Origin: Citrus sinensis
Taxonomy: Eukaryota; Streptophyta; Magnoliopsida; Sapindales; Rutaceae
Length of the DNA: 64,000 nt
Direction of reading: 5' to 3'
NCBI RefSeq assembly: GCF_022201045.2
Contig: NC_068564.1
Coordinates: forward strand, 32,455,001 to 32,519,000
The translations under genes and the position numbers were made by a program. The notes beneath the pieces were generated by a model. That model saw nothing but the letters and a program-made list of their open reading frames with translations. It was not told the DNA's origin and did not search any database. This document shows, piece after piece, positions 1 through 12,735 of the stretch. Position 1 is the stretch's first letter, and every line of letters begins with the position of its first letter.

Positions 1-794
1 TTACAACAGTAAGCTGAGATACAGAGCTTTGATTCTTTATTAAAAAAAGGGAGAGAAACCAGGATGCTTTCTTAATAAACAAGTCTTTGAGACAAATTAG
101 GACATTGTTGGTGCATGCTTTGGGTTCAATGATTAGTTAATTACGTATTATAACTCGTCTTTCTTAACACTTGGTGACATGTTTCCCGTGAGCAGTATCA
201 CAACCGTATAAATTTTCAATGTAGCATACAATTTCCCCATGCATGGGCGGCTACATGTGACTTGGATAAAAGCCATGACGAAATGAGATTATGGATTGTC
301 TGCATGAGTTAGGAAAGAAAATTCTCAAGGTAATTGAAACTGAACAAAATCTGAATATTGTTCGATTTAAGGAAAATAATCAACTTTGTTAAATTTTGTG
401 CAGTTATCCTTAGAAGAAGTTTGGGATAGCCAAAAGCCCATTTCATTTGGGCCGAGCAGGCACCTGAGGGGCCCTTAATATCAATTCCTACCTATTTCTT
501 CTTGATAATTGGCATGTATAATAATATATTATATTACTTTGCAGAACAATTATCAAATGATGAGGATGGCAACCGAAGTCCAAAATGAAAAAATAAAAAG
601 ACACATAAATTTTAATGCAACCATCCTACATCATTCATTATTCAAAGACTATTATTTAGATGCATCAAGTGGGAAGCAATATTCTTCTGTTACATGATTG
701 ATGGCAATCAACAAACCCTATTGAGAAAAGAAGTAGAAGAAAGAATTGAAAGGGGAATTTCTAAACATTGAATGGATTAGAAAAATTCATCATC
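1..794. other. Intergenic, left end of duplication copy 1
   Basis: No gene is recognised. The first bases match the sequence starting near 25,887, so the duplicated unit already covers the window start and probably continues upstream of it. Relative to copy 2 about 440 bases are missing after roughly position 70; copy 2 has a MITE in that interval. A short open frame at 509-697 has no family resemblance and is treated as chance. Confidence 0.7.
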
Positions 795-1867
795 CTAATT
801 TTTGTTGGTGAGGGTGCATTCTTGGGGGAGGCCCTGAGGGAACCGACTTGTGTCTGTGCAATAATTGTAAACCATGTAATTTTGCTGCACCCATTTTAGC
901 TTCCTTTGGCTTGAAAAATCAAGCTCCTGTGAAAACCATGTATTTTTAGTTGTGGAATTTGAGCTGCAAGAAGATATTCCATTGGACCAAACACAAGCTT
1001 TTGCATTGAAGTTTCTGAAGGAAGCAATGAAGGGAGCCTGAGACCAGTCTGTTTTCACCAGTCCTCCTTTTGTAGCCCAGTCATCGGCATTCCACAGGCT
1101 AGCATACGTTCTCATTGATTGTTTTTTCGGATACGGAATGCCGAATGATTCAAGATTCTTGAATTCTCTGATGGGTCTACCATCGATATAGAAGCTGAAC
1201 AAAAAGAAAATGTAATTAAAAGTTAATGGGAGCTTGATAAAATTAAATCCAGGTTTTGAATTTCGCTCACATCAGGGTTGTGTATGTGCTTACACAATGT
1301 GACTAGGATTCCAGAGGATTGAATAGGTGTGAAAATCGGCGGTGGGATCAAACCAGAGGTAGAATTGTTGCTCTCTGTCACCTTTCCCTTGTGTGTAGAC
1401 ATTAGTATGAACAATGTAAGGGTTGCCACTCAAATTCCCCAGGAATTCGAAGTCTATTTCATCCCATGATGCCCCTGGAGATTTTAGCTGCACCGTAGCA
1501 AGTCTATGTATCAGCATAATGACGTGACGACTGATAAGCAAATTATATGTGAAAGGGAACAAGAATCTTTCATTAAGTAGCTTACATAGTAGGCAGTGAC
1601 AGTGCCAGCAGAGTTGTTGGGAACGAGCTTGAGCTGCACATTAAATTTTCCATAGAGAAATTCATTCTTAGACTCGAAGCCAGAGCCAGATGCTTTGTCG
1701 AGAGACAGAGTAAGAAGCTTGCCTTTGTTGAGAATCTTGGCACGGCCATCACCCCATGTAATATCAACATCTTTGTTAAAATTACCAGTATTTGCAACAA
1801 TGAAAGAGCTTGTGACAATAAAAGAGAACAAGAAAATTGGATAAGCAGAATAAGAATAGCAAGCCAT
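795..1867 (-). CDS. Xyloglucan endotransglucosylase/hydrolase (XTH), gene A
   Basis: GH16-family secreted enzyme that cuts and rejoins (or hydrolyses) xyloglucan in the cell wall. There are three exons on the minus strand: 1867-1586, 1487-1294 and 1194-795, all with GT..AG introns, giving 291 codons plus stop. Residues 1-26 or so form a hydrophobic signal peptide. The catalytic motif [11 protein letters not shown] is intact, with nucleophile E104 and acid/base E108, followed by an N-L-S glycosylation site. The C-terminal XET domain carries four cysteines, including the conserved YNYC and QEC pairs, so both expected disulfides are possible. Sequence is closest in style to the TCH4/XTH22-25 group. 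The start is the first ATG before the signal peptide. The paralogue A' in copy 2 is broken by a stop codon, so A may be the only functional member of this pair. Confidence 0.93.
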
Positions 1868-2893
1868 TGACTTCAGGAGCGTTATGCAACTTTAGTTTGA
1901 CGCACTTGAGAATACTGAGTTCCAGGCTATTTATTGGAGCTGCCGGTTAGTGCATCGAATGTTCGCTAAATATTGAAATGTATAGTTGGTTGGTGGGGTG
2001 AGTTGAGAACTGAACAGCTGGATAGCAAAAACAAGTGCACATTGAAAATGGGCATCTTTGTCATAACTTTAAGCCAGTCAAATTGCTTGCGGGCATTATT
2101 TTACAGGAGAGATGAGCATAGTTGCTACTTGCTTCCTAGGTTATTTCCACCTACTCCTGAGCATTTGGCATATCCACCGACAAATAATGCGATGCCACTT
2201 CCATGAAAATTTGTTTTCTAGTATGTTCTAGTGGACACCCAGAAGTTGCCAGATCAAAGAGAAATGGTTTTGGATTTACTATATTGTAGCATTAGATTTC
2301 CCCACTTCCCTCTTAGGATTCTGAAAACATCGAGGGAGACCATGAAAGTTTTTAAGGCTGAAAAAATAGGGCATACCCCATGGAAAATGTAATAGCATTA
2401 TATATATCCAGAAGAAACAGCAGCTGCCAGAAGCTTGTAACCCTATGTCAACAAAATATAAAGTAACCAAATGGGCAACTCATAACCATTATAATTGAAC
2501 CAAAAGAATTTCAACTGGATCCCCCATGGCATATATCAAAACAAACCAAAAATCTATACTTTTAATGACATGGGAATCAGGAATAGGATTTATGAATCAG
2601 TGTGATTTATAAAAGGATACCCACATCCACCTTATTTAAAAATTAGCATGGCAATCAAGACAAATTTAAAATCTATCAACATGAGGCACTTGCACAGTGA
2701 GAGAAATTGGGTCCACAACTAAAATAGAAAATAAATTCATCTAAGAAAATAATCCATTAGTAGTCCTAAAGAAAAATCAATAGAAACGTTCACATAAAGC
2801 ACAAAGTTAGTAGTAAATATGACTTCTGTTTCAATCAACAAATCTATCAAAGCCAGTCATCATCGACCATTGGAGGATGACAAAATGGCAGAG
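1868..2893. other. Intergenic between XTH A and NAC B
   Basis: This holds the minus-strand promoter of gene A (an AATAAATAG box near 1,926-1,934 lies about 60 bases before its ATG) and the 3' flank of NAC B. Short open frames at 1,973-2,206 and 2,279-2,470 are also present in copy 2, but only because the spacer was duplicated; neither resembles a known protein. Confidence 0.6.
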
Positions 2894-5150
2894 TTAGAAT
2901 TTCCCCGAGTTATGATAATCCGGATCAAAGCAATTGTCATCAGAAGGGTCCTTCAAAAAATCATCTGGGGGGCATTCATTTAACTGTTCAAATTTCATAT
3001 CGCTCTCCAAAGCTTGAAATGGTCTTGCTGCTCCATCTGATGATGATTCTGCCACTTGATTAGAACTCTGATTAGAAGTAGCAAACATATGTTGATGAGG
3101 AAATGTCTGGAAAGGTCTTGCTGCTACTGCTGATGATGATTCTGCAGGTTGATTAGGATTCCGATTTGAAGTAGTAAACATATGTTGACGAGGATATGCC
3201 TGGAAAGGTCTTGCCCTTGCTGCTGCTGCTGATGATTCGGCAGCTTCATTAGGATTCTGATTAGCAGTAGGAATCATTAGATGTTGAGTCCATGGAGAGC
3301 GCTGCCCCAAAGGATTGTTATACGAATATGGAACAATTGCAGGGAACCTTCCTTGAGAAACTGAAATCGAAACATTTTGATTAGTCATTCCAGGGAACCT
3401 TCCTTGAGAATCTGAAACATCGTGAATAGCCAATCGAGGGAGCCTTCCTTGAGAATAGGGAACATTGTGATTAGGCATTCCAGTGATCCTGCCTTGAGCA
3501 TATGGAACATTGTAATTAGGCATTTCAGGAACCCTGCCTTGAGAATATGGGACATCGTGATTAACAAAGTGGCTCTGATGATAAATAAAAGTATCATCAT
3601 ATGAATTGAGAAATCCTCCCTGATTGTAGCAACCAGACATATCAATGATTCGAGGACCTTCAGGACCGTGAGGCATGAAAATTTCACTGGGCAGCGTAGC
3701 AGAGTCTTCAACTCCCATATCAATGGCTCCATTATCCTGAAATTCAGTGTCTGATTGTGGATCATCTTGGCCTGAAATTGAATCATCCCGTTGCGAAGTT
3801 GAAGGTCTTGAAGACGACAGCTTAGATCTATCCTGGTCCCTTTTCTTATATATCTTACAGAGTACCCAATCATCTAACTGCAATCAACAAAATATATAAA
3901 AGCAAAACTCATCAGCAAACCAACATTGTAAAATCGCTGGAACACTTCACATATGATACTGAAAGAAACCACAAAATTTAGTTACCCTCATGTCATCTCC
4001 GCTGATTCTGGTCCTTGGAGGACCCTCCAATCTAAATTCATGCATTATCCATTCAGTTTTATCTCCCCTTGGGGGTTTTCCCATGTAGAAGACCAATGCC
4101 TTCTTGAATCCAACGACAACTTCGTCGTTTTTGATAGGTTTGTCAGCTCCGGTAGCCTTCCAGAATCCATCTCCAGCGGCTCTATTGGGTCTTGTCCCGT
4201 TTTTGTACTTTCTCTCTCTTGGAGTAAAAAAGTACCATTCATTTTCACCAAAAGGCTTATACTTTTCTGTGCATTATTAATACAGAATCATCGTCGTATC
4301 AATCACCCAAAAAATAAAAAATAAAAAACTTATACTTCCTGATTCATTATTTGGAATACGGAACAATATCAACATCAATATTTTTGGTCTTTGTTTTGGG
4401 TACATACCGAGTACCAAACTACGAGACCATACGTAGAAAATTAAATCACCATTCAACAACGCAAAGAAGTAACTTTTGACTCAAGAAACTGAAGAGCAAA
4501 CCATTTTATGTCAAGAAACTCAAGAAATTCCCACTGCTATAACAAATGAACTCAAGAAAAGCACTAAGAACATTACCAAAGTACGAAAACAAATCAAGTT
4601 ATGAGACCATATGTACAACGAACGCAAAGGAAACACTTCTAACTCAAGAAACTAAACTATTTCAAGAAACTCAAGAAGTTACACTCTAATTAATAACCAA
4701 ATGAACTCAAGAAAAAGAAAGAACTTAATATGCGTAAGTGCATTATTTAATTTAAAGAAAACTACCAGCAAGGCAATTGCAGAAAAACAAAAGAAACAAA
4801 AAAGAGAAACGGGGTGGTGGGTATTTTTAACCTGAAAGTGTGTCAGGATTAAATTTGTACAAGTGAACTTCCTTAATCCGATTTGGTGGCAAAGGTTCAT
4901 TCATTCTCTTCCTCCGCAAGTAATGAACTAGAAGCTCTGTGTCGTGAGGCTTGAACCTGTAACCAGGAGGAAAGCTATCATCGAACTCAGGACCCTGAGC
5001 AGCATTCATCCGATTCTTAACTGGTGGTGAAGCATCATGAATATGATCTATTGGCCTTTTTCCTTTGGGGCCTTGGCCATTAGGGTTTTTACCATTGCGG
5101 TCATGGCCATTGGGGTCTTGGTCCTTATCTCCCTGCTTCCGGTCTGGCAT
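2894..5150 (-). CDS. NAC-domain transcription factor, gene B
   Basis: Plant-specific nuclear transcription factor. There are three exons on the minus strand: 5150-4832, 4266-3986 and 3877-2894, with phase-1 and phase-0 introns, giving 527 codons plus stop. The N-terminal 45 residues are a low-complexity Asn-Pro-Asn-Gly-rich stretch. The NAC domain follows, with all five subdomains: [67 protein letters not shown] and KTEWIMHEF, ending in [12 protein letters not shown] at the exon 3 start. The YRFKPHD form of subdomain A is atypical (usual form FRFHPTD). The long tail contains two sets of internal repeats: about five units of [14 protein letters not shown], then three units built on ARPFQ.YP.QHMF.TSN.NPNQ.AESSS. 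A coherent frame and a conserved paralogue (B') argue for function; the tail's role is unknown. Confidence 0.93.
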
Positions 5151-5814
5151 TGATAACTTTTACCGAAACTTGAAGGAGACGCTGCTCTAAGTATAAAATT
5201 GACCTCACAAGAATATTTGTTGTGATCAGATACATGGGGGCTTATTTTATACTAATATTTTTGGATTATATAATATTAAGTGAAGTAGATACTTTTTCCA
5301 ACTGATCGGTTTATCAAACAGTTTTCGGGAGGTGATTTAGTTGCTGGCATTGAAGCTGATGTGGTGAAATCTGATAGTTTCTGCTGATGTAGTTGATTGA
5401 GAAGCAGTAAAATTCTTCAAAGTAGAAGTAGAATAGAAGTTATTTTACTGCCGTATCTTTTAGCAAAATGAGAGAATATAGGATAGCTTCTTGTTCATTT
5501 AATGCAATCCTTAGCATAATCCAACATATTTGCTCCTTTCGAGCGCTGTAGCTGCAATAGTTCGGCGGAATTTAAAAAAAAAAATTGATACATAAACAAG
5601 AAGGACAGACGATATGACCCGATTTTCTATTTTTATTAACATATTTTTAGTTCTCCAAATTGATCTTACATTAGCTATATACATAATTTAATGTAATTCT
5701 GGATAAATAGTTGGTGCATGTAATTTCATAAATATATATTTCAACCAAGCTAACTGAATAATAGGGATGAAAATGAAGAATTAGGAGGTCTAGCATGGAT
5801 TATTTTGCGGGTGG

Positions 5815-5985
5815 CACTACAAGAAGGAGGAGTTTTATGTGATCGCTCTGCAGTCACAAATGACCTTTTGTGACTGCTTTGTGGCGGTAACAAGGAGTCA
5901 TTTACGCAGGCATCCCGAAAGTTTTGTTACCGCATAGTCGCATACTTTACTACAGCCTATTTTCTGCAGTTAGGTCCTTGTAGGG
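5815..5985. mobile_element. Possible CACTA-type MITE remnant
   Basis: It starts with CACTACAAGAAGG, the typical end of plant CACTA transposons, and ends with a degenerate inverted form (TCCTTGTAGGGCG). The interior is partly self-complementary around GTCACAAATGACC/TTTTGTGAC. The same sequence lies in copy 2 at about 32,581-32,752, so it is older than the duplication. The 3' end and target duplication are unclear. Confidence 0.35.
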
Positions 5986-6275
5986 CGTTATGGGCAATTT
6001 TGTCATCCAAAATATTGACGAAATAAGATGGGTATGTTAAGAACTTGGCCCAAAGATTAACTCGCACGGCCCAGTATGAGTGCAGTGGTTGGACTAACCC
6101 CGGCATCCGAATTAATTTTCCACATTAAAATTTGGGAAAAAAAAAAAAAGAAATTGAACATGTTTCCTCCCAAGGAACCTGTTAATTGATGGCAGTCGAT
6201 TCTGACTGCATTTTCTCACAACTTCGTTCTCAGACATTTCATCTGCGAATTGCGGCTGGAATCTGATATTAATTT

Positions 6276-6524
6276 ACTAAGTTTGGAATTTTTTTTTTTG
6301 TCTTAACCACGAGATCTTTTGGGGAGTGCCCCAACTGTGGGAGACACTATTAAACATGTACCACAATCCAAACTAAAAGTCCCTGCTCGAACCGGGAGGC
6401 ACATGTTCTCCCAACAAAGGCGACTTCCCTGCGACTCGAACTGGGGAGCAAACCCAATCAAGGCACTTAAGGGAACTCCATTACCAGTGGAGCCAACACT
6501 TTGTTGGTACTAAGTTTGGAATTT
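6276..6524 (-). mobile_element. SINE insertion 1 (tRNA-derived)
   Basis: The element body is 6,292-6,508, flanked by perfect 16-base target duplications ACTAAGTTTGGAATTT (6,276-6,291 and 6,509-6,524). Copy 2 near 33,040-33,060 has the uninterrupted site once. Read on the minus strand the element begins ACCAACAAAGTGTTGGCTCCA, has a pol III A-box-like TGGCTCCACTGG and a B-box-like GTTCGAGTC, and ends in a poly(A) run. An apparent 64-codon frame across it is not a gene. Confidence 0.88.
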
Positions 6525-7008
6525 AGTTTGTAGTAAGGTAGCATTTTTTTTTAAGTCTGAAATCAGAATGAATCTGAATTTTTCAGAAGTCTGAATGGAT
6601 CTAAATTAGAAAATTTAAATGAAATGTTTAGATTTCTTGTTTTTAATATTTGATTATAAATGACATCTTATTTATTTTTATAACAAAAAAAGGTCTTAAA
6701 CTTGGTTCTTTGATATTTATATCCTCATAGATTAAAACAAAAAAGGATTAAATCTTATAGTTGAGGAAATAAACTATTTTATAAAGATATTTTTGTAATA
6801 TAATATTTATTTTTCATTCAAACATTTTCCATTCAAATAAAAGATATAAAAAGTTATTTTTTCTATTCAAATATAAATGTCTGAAAATCAGACATATATC
6901 ACAAAAACAAATAAGAAACTGCTAAAGTTTAATAAACAATCTCTAAGTTATATTTTCTCGTGTATTGATAAGAGTAAATGCATATGACATTTGCTAAAGG
7001 AAACTCAA

Positions 7009-7257
7009 AAAGGTTTTAAGCTTTTTTTTTTTTTTTGACCACGAGGTATCCTGGAGAGGGCCCCAACTGTAGGAGGCACCTTTAAGCCCGTACCATAACC
7101 CAAACTAGAAGTCCCCGCTCGAACCAAGAGGCACAAGTTCTCCCAACAAATGCGACTTCCCTGCGACTCGAACTGGGGAGCAAACCCAATCAAGCCACTT
7201 AAGGGGACTCAATTGCCAATGGAGCCAACACTTTGTTGGTAAAGGTTTTAAGCTTTT
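7009..7257 (-). mobile_element. SINE insertion 2, same family
   Basis: The body is 7,026-7,240, between 17-base duplications AAAGGTTTTAAGCTTTT (7,009-7,025 and 7,241-7,257). The empty site is in copy 2 near 33,550-33,570. It has the same minus-strand head (ACCAACAAAGTGTTGGCTCC), B-box-like GTTCGAGTC and poly(A) tail as insertion 1, with scattered differences between the two. Both arrived after the segmental duplication or were absent from the copy 2 lineage. Confidence 0.88.
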
Positions 7258-8145
7258 AACATTACTTTCAAAGGCCATTCTGCAGCTCCGTTAGTTCATC
7301 ATATCACACGGCTTCATAATGTCTATAGATTGAATTGAGTTTCTTGTTTCTCCAACTCAAATTTTTAGTCTCCTTTATGATAGGGTTGTGGTGGCAGGGA
7401 TAAAACATTGCGCTCTATCTTAAAGAATATTTAGTTATCAATATCTAAGGAGATTGAGGAGAAAAATTTATCTCAAAATGACAAGAAGAAGAAAAAATAA
7501 AAGTACATCGGAGGTACATCGTTCATAAAGAATTTAAAAATCATAGAGCTTCAACAATATATAGTAGCCGTGCAGTTTATGCTCCTTTTTGTGATATATA
7601 TGGCTTATTACATTCATAAAAAATTGTTCCGTTACATTTTTTCCATTGGGATTTAAGGAAAAAAAATTCTGAAAACAGCTCTTGAATTGGAATTAAGAGA
7701 GATAAAAGAAACAACTCAAGCTTTGAGGCAAACAAAGAATATGATCGTCACGTAAATAATTTGGTATTCTAGGAAACTATGTATATAATTTTAGTGATTA
7801 GAAAATCTTGTTCAAAGAGCGTTACAACTGAAAACTGTGAGAAATAATCAGTTGTACTGTCAAAGTTGAGTTACAAATATTTTAAATATTTTGATAATGG
7901 TAACAGAATTAGTACCAAAAAGCTAAAGCAAATGGAGCCTTAGCATACCACCCATAGAAATAGCAACTCTCCTTGAATATCCATGCTGCTGACATTCATA
8001 TAAATAACAATCAAAGTACACAGAATTGCGAGAAAAATTGAGTTCAAGAAAACCGACCTCTACTAAAGTACACTCTAACTAACTTATTATAAATGCCAAT
8101 TAATGTCAGCTACCATTAACTAATCGAATCACAAAATGAAAAGAG

Positions 8146-9822
8146 TTAGAAGTTCGTAAAACAATTGTCTTCCGAAGGGAGATCACTAAACGGCAGATAT
8201 CCGAACTCTTCAGGCTTCATAGGGCTCTCCCACGTAGGATTATGATGAAGCATTTGCTGAAACCCCAACTGAGGGACTAAAGGAAGCCAATTCTGAGAAT
8301 TACCCTGATGACCATCCTGAAAATTAGCATATGGACTCTGACAAGATAAAAGGACATTATCATATGCGCTGAAGAATCTTCCCTGGTTGTAGTAATCAGG
8401 CACATCAAAGATTCCAAGGCCTTCAGGCTTGAAAATTTCTGTTTTGGGCAGCATTTTAGCCTTTTCGTCAACTGAAATTTGTTCACTATCTTGAGATTGA
8501 GTTGCAACTTCGCTTCTTGATTGTTGATCCTCCTCTGAATTCTCTCGTTTTCGAGTAGAAGCTTTCGCTGACTGCTTTGTTTTCTTATAGATCCTACAGA
8601 GAACCCAGTCATCTAACTGCAAGGGACATGTATGCAGCAGAAATTAGTCAAATAAAACCAAAAAAAAGAATAAAATAAAAATGAATTTGGACAACAAGGA
8701 AAATCATTCTACCCTCATATCATTTCGGCCTTTTTGTTTCTGTGGTGGATTATTCACTATGTATTCATGCATGATCCAGTTAGTCTTATCACCCTTTGGA
8801 GCTTTTCCCTTGTAGAAGACCAATGCCTTCTTGAATCCAACCAAACTGTCATTGTGCTTAACAGGTTTATCTGCTCCTGTGGCCTTCCAGTACCCATCTG
8901 CAGCAGCTCGATTGGGTCTTAGACCATTTCGATACTTTCTATCTCTTGGTGTAAAGAAATACCATTCCATTTCACCAAGTGACTTGTACCTTTCTGTAAA
9001 TCATTGCATCAATGGACAGAATAAAAGAAATTTCATAAAGATATCATGAAGAAAATATAGACAAACTAATACGAAAGAAAGACCATATTATAAATGTTTT
9101 GAATATAAGGGGATTAAATTTTATATGCTGATTTACAATACCATCTAAATCTAAAATCATATCTGATGTAAAATCCCATCACATTAAAACATACACTGTA
9201 ATATTATATTTGTAATGGCATAAACATCTATCATGAAAAAGAGTAGAGAAACCACAACTATTCAAAGCCAAAGCAAAGATTACAAAATTTGAATAATGAA
9301 GAGGAACTACACCATTTTAACTAACGAGACTCAGAAAATTTCCATTCTAATGAATAATAATCTCGAGAAATAAGCAATAAACAGATTTTTTTTAAAAAAA
9401 AATTAATCATATATGATGCGTGCCAATAAAACAACATACAACACAGAAATTAAGAAAATAAGAAATTAAAAGTGTCTTTTTTTTCCCTCCTAACCTGTAA
9501 GTGTGTTAGGATTAAACCTATACAACTCCACCACCTTGATCTGGTTTGGTGGCAATGGCTGATTCAGTATCTTCCTCCGCAAGTAATAAACCACAAGTTC
9601 TCCATCGTGGGGTTTGAATCGGTAACCAGGTGGGAATGAATCAAAATAAGAATCATCAGCGATCAGATGATGACCAGTACTCTTCACAGGATGCCGTACA
9701 AGTGAAGCATCGTCACTTTGCTTTTTAGGGCTTTCTCCATTAGGGTTTTCTCCACAAGGGTTTTGACCATTAGGGTTTTTCCCTTCAACCCCCAGCTGCT
9801 CCTTCTGTTTTTGGTCCTTCAT
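8146..9822 (-). CDS. NAC-domain transcription factor, gene C
   Basis: There are three minus-strand exons: 9822-9495, 8993-8713 and 8616-8146, giving 359 codons plus stop, with the same intron positions and phases as gene B. Residues 1-50 are Asn-Gly-rich and polar. The NAC domain runs from [19 protein letters not shown] through [16 protein letters not shown] and [12 protein letters not shown] to [12 protein letters not shown]. The C-terminal tail (about 140 residues) has no repeats of the gene B type and ends [14 protein letters not shown]. Compared with C' the tail has lost two short pieces, one before FSDLP and one inside the final motif, both in frame. The end motif is related to the [14 protein letters not shown] end of gene B, so B and C are old tandem duplicates. 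Confidence 0.92.
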
Positions 9823-12735
9823 GCAGGACTTAGGAAAATGATGCAGATGAAAAATGAACCAAATAGAAGTGATAGCTAGCTACTTTGTTCGTTGTGATAA
9901 GATTTATGTGACTTCATACAAATATTTTGGGATATCAGGTAGCTATTATTTCTAATTTGATTAATTGAAGTTTTACTTTTGTGTTTATCAAATAAGTGTA
10001 AAGTTATCTTTTTGCCACGTGTAAATGATGCTGGCGCCTAAGATGTCGGGGAAACGTGGCGGTGAATTTCAGTTGATGGAGCTAATTTGGAGGAGTCAAT
10101 ATCTGTCAACACATTTAAAGGTAAAGTTTAATTTCAAAACATTAAAAAGAGGCAAGTTTGGGATTGAGTTGCTACAAAAGTTATTAATATTAATTATTAC
10201 TGTGTAAATGTTTGATAAAAATATTAGCTGTTAAGTTAATTATGTAAATATGACAGCTCAAACTATTCCGAAATTGTTTTGCTCTTTATATTCATATCAT
10301 CTTGCTAAAACTTTACTATCATTTAACAGTAATTAACGATGAGCACCATTGAATTTAGTTAGATCAAATTGTAGGCTAAATTGAAGTTCTCAAAATTCAT
10401 ATAAACAGATTATATCTAGACACAATATGTAAAAAGCTAGCGTGGTTGTGCAACTCAAGATCCAATTGAAGTCAAAGGTTTCAATTTATAAGATTCATTA
10501 TGTCTCCTCATGAATCATGACCAAGTAAATAATTCTTCTTTTTTAGTTAAAATTTTCGTATTGTCAAGATTACTAGAAAGAAAAGTGAAGAAATATATAT
10601 ATATATATTAAGACTTGTTGTTTTAATCTTAAGATAATCATGTTTACTCTCCGCGATTATAAAAGTCAATAAGTAGCACTAACATGAAGGAAGTAAAGAT
10701 CTCAAGGGCGTTGTTGAATAGTTTAAAGATTGGGACCAATTAATAACAGGCATAAACTTGGATTTAATTCAAATAATATGTGGGCTCCCGAACCCACGTG
10801 GGCCAGTCAATTTATAAAGGACTAGGATCATCTCCTGATCTGATCTTTATCTGAGCAAATTATATTAATATGATTGGTGATTAATAAATTAAAAAGAAAA
10901 AGTAGTTAAATCATAATAATCCACTAACATTAAAATATAAATGGCACAAGATTTGTAAAATATTAGGAGTGCTCAGATCAGAAGAGTATCATGGTCCATT
11001 TAGAAAACTTTAGAATCGTTTAAACATTGGGTGAGACTATTGGCACACCTGTTAATCCTCTTAAAACCCTTATTCCAACAAAATTACAATTAAAGATAAA
11101 TATAAATAAAATTAATCGCACTTATATTTTTCTCTCTCTTGAATCTATTTTTAAAAAATAAAATTTGAGAGTATAATCAACTCTTAAAAATAACATCTGG
11201 TAATATCTTGAACATCTTTAAACACTAATTAAATCCTCATTTAATTACCGAACTTAAAACTTATACCTAAGTTGAATCATTTTATTGTAGCTCAAGAATA
11301 ACTAATAGAGCTCAGTTCTATTTCCTTTATGACCCATAACTAATTAAATCACATTTGCTTCTGCTTATTTATCTTACATTTTTTTAGTTTGGTCTATATA
11401 ATTGATTTGCACAAACTCAAAATATTAGTATTTTCTTTTTCTTTCTTTTTTCATGTTAGTTACTATTATTTTTTTGGAGTTAACATTTTTTGAATTTTAT
11501 TGAGAGAAGGTTTGGAAAAAGGGGTTTATTAAAAAAAGATTTTTTAGCATCAAATAGAATATATAATAGACTCTAGTCAAATTAATACTCGATAAATTGA
11601 TAACCTCAACTAAATAATAGTTTTTGTCAATTTCGAATTGGAGCTAATGTGGTAAATTAATAAATTGATAAATATATTAGATAATAAATTTAAAAAATTT
11701 ATTTTTGTATAGGACCCAATTAATAATTAATTAATTTGAAAGTAAATATATATGATATGTTTATGATTTTCTTTGTTGTATTGGCATAATATTTTACGCA
11801 TTTCATTGGTCAAAATTATTTTCTTTACACCTTTCAGATGAGAAGCCATTGTTGTATTCTATGTGTTATGTTAACATAAGTAAGATAGAGATAAGTTTAA
11901 TATATTGCCTCAGAAAAGTCTTCTCTAATGAGTTGCAAAGTAATCGTGATCTAGCCAAGTGACTGATTCACTCAGTCAAAATCAAATCAGAATTGTATCA
12001 TACAGATACAGTTTGATAGAATCACTATATTATCGAATTATACTATTCCTAAACTTCATAAAAATTTCTATTATGAACGTGATATTATTTTTATAAATTA
12101 ATAATTATTAATTTATCGATATATTAATATTCACTAAATTAATAGACTTTCCATGATCCAAATATTACTAATTTATCAAATATTTATTGTAAATAAAAAA
12201 AAGGATTTGAAGGGGCGCCAATGGCTCAACTCTTAGACATGAATTGCAAGTATAAAAGCTAATTATTTTCTTTATTTGCTTAAACTTTTTTCTTTTGGTA
12301 GTCCATGAGTAGGTGTCAAATTGGTAAGATTAATTACACATACTCTAATTATCTTAAGGTGGTAGTACTCCTAATTATTGTATCACTTTTTTTGAATTTA
12401 TGAGAAGGATTAGTTAAACATTTCACCCAAAAAGTTAAGCTATTAAGTAAAGATTTAACATTATTAGTAAAGAAAAGTTTAAAGTTTTAATAACTTTTCC
12501 TCACATGAAGTCCATGCGTGCATAATCTATTTTAGACATAAAGACATAGTAAGAAATAGATGTCTACAGTTAAACTATCATGATTGTTGTCAACTATTTT
12601 TTGGTGTAACAATTGATATCTCTCCATCTTTTTTGCTTTTTTTCTTTTCTTTTTTTCACATCGAGCATTTGAATCTTCCCATATGTATTATAAGAGTAAA
12701 ATCTGTTTCAATTTAAGAATAACCCTCTTATTTTT

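Larger units (their letters stand above)
5151..8145. other. Intergenic between NAC B and NAC C with mobile-element insertions
   Basis: This holds the promoter of gene B (minus strand; a TATATAAT-like site near 5,266-5,273), a CACTA-like remnant (5,815-5,985), two SINEs (6,292-6,508; 7,026-7,240) and otherwise AT-rich sequence shared with copy 2. No protein gene is recognised. Confidence 0.65.

Noticed and set aside
1973..2206. 77-codon plus-strand frame, repeated at 28,331-28,603
   Set aside because: Present twice only through the segmental duplication; no family resemblance and it lies in promoter DNA of A.
3385..3873. 162-codon minus-strand frame in the NAC B tail
   Set aside because: Shifted-frame shadow of the repeat-rich exon 3 of NAC B.
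6319..6513. 64-codon frame
   Set aside because: Lies entirely within a SINE and its target duplication.
7005..7193. 62-codon minus-strand frame
   Set aside because: Lies within the second SINE.
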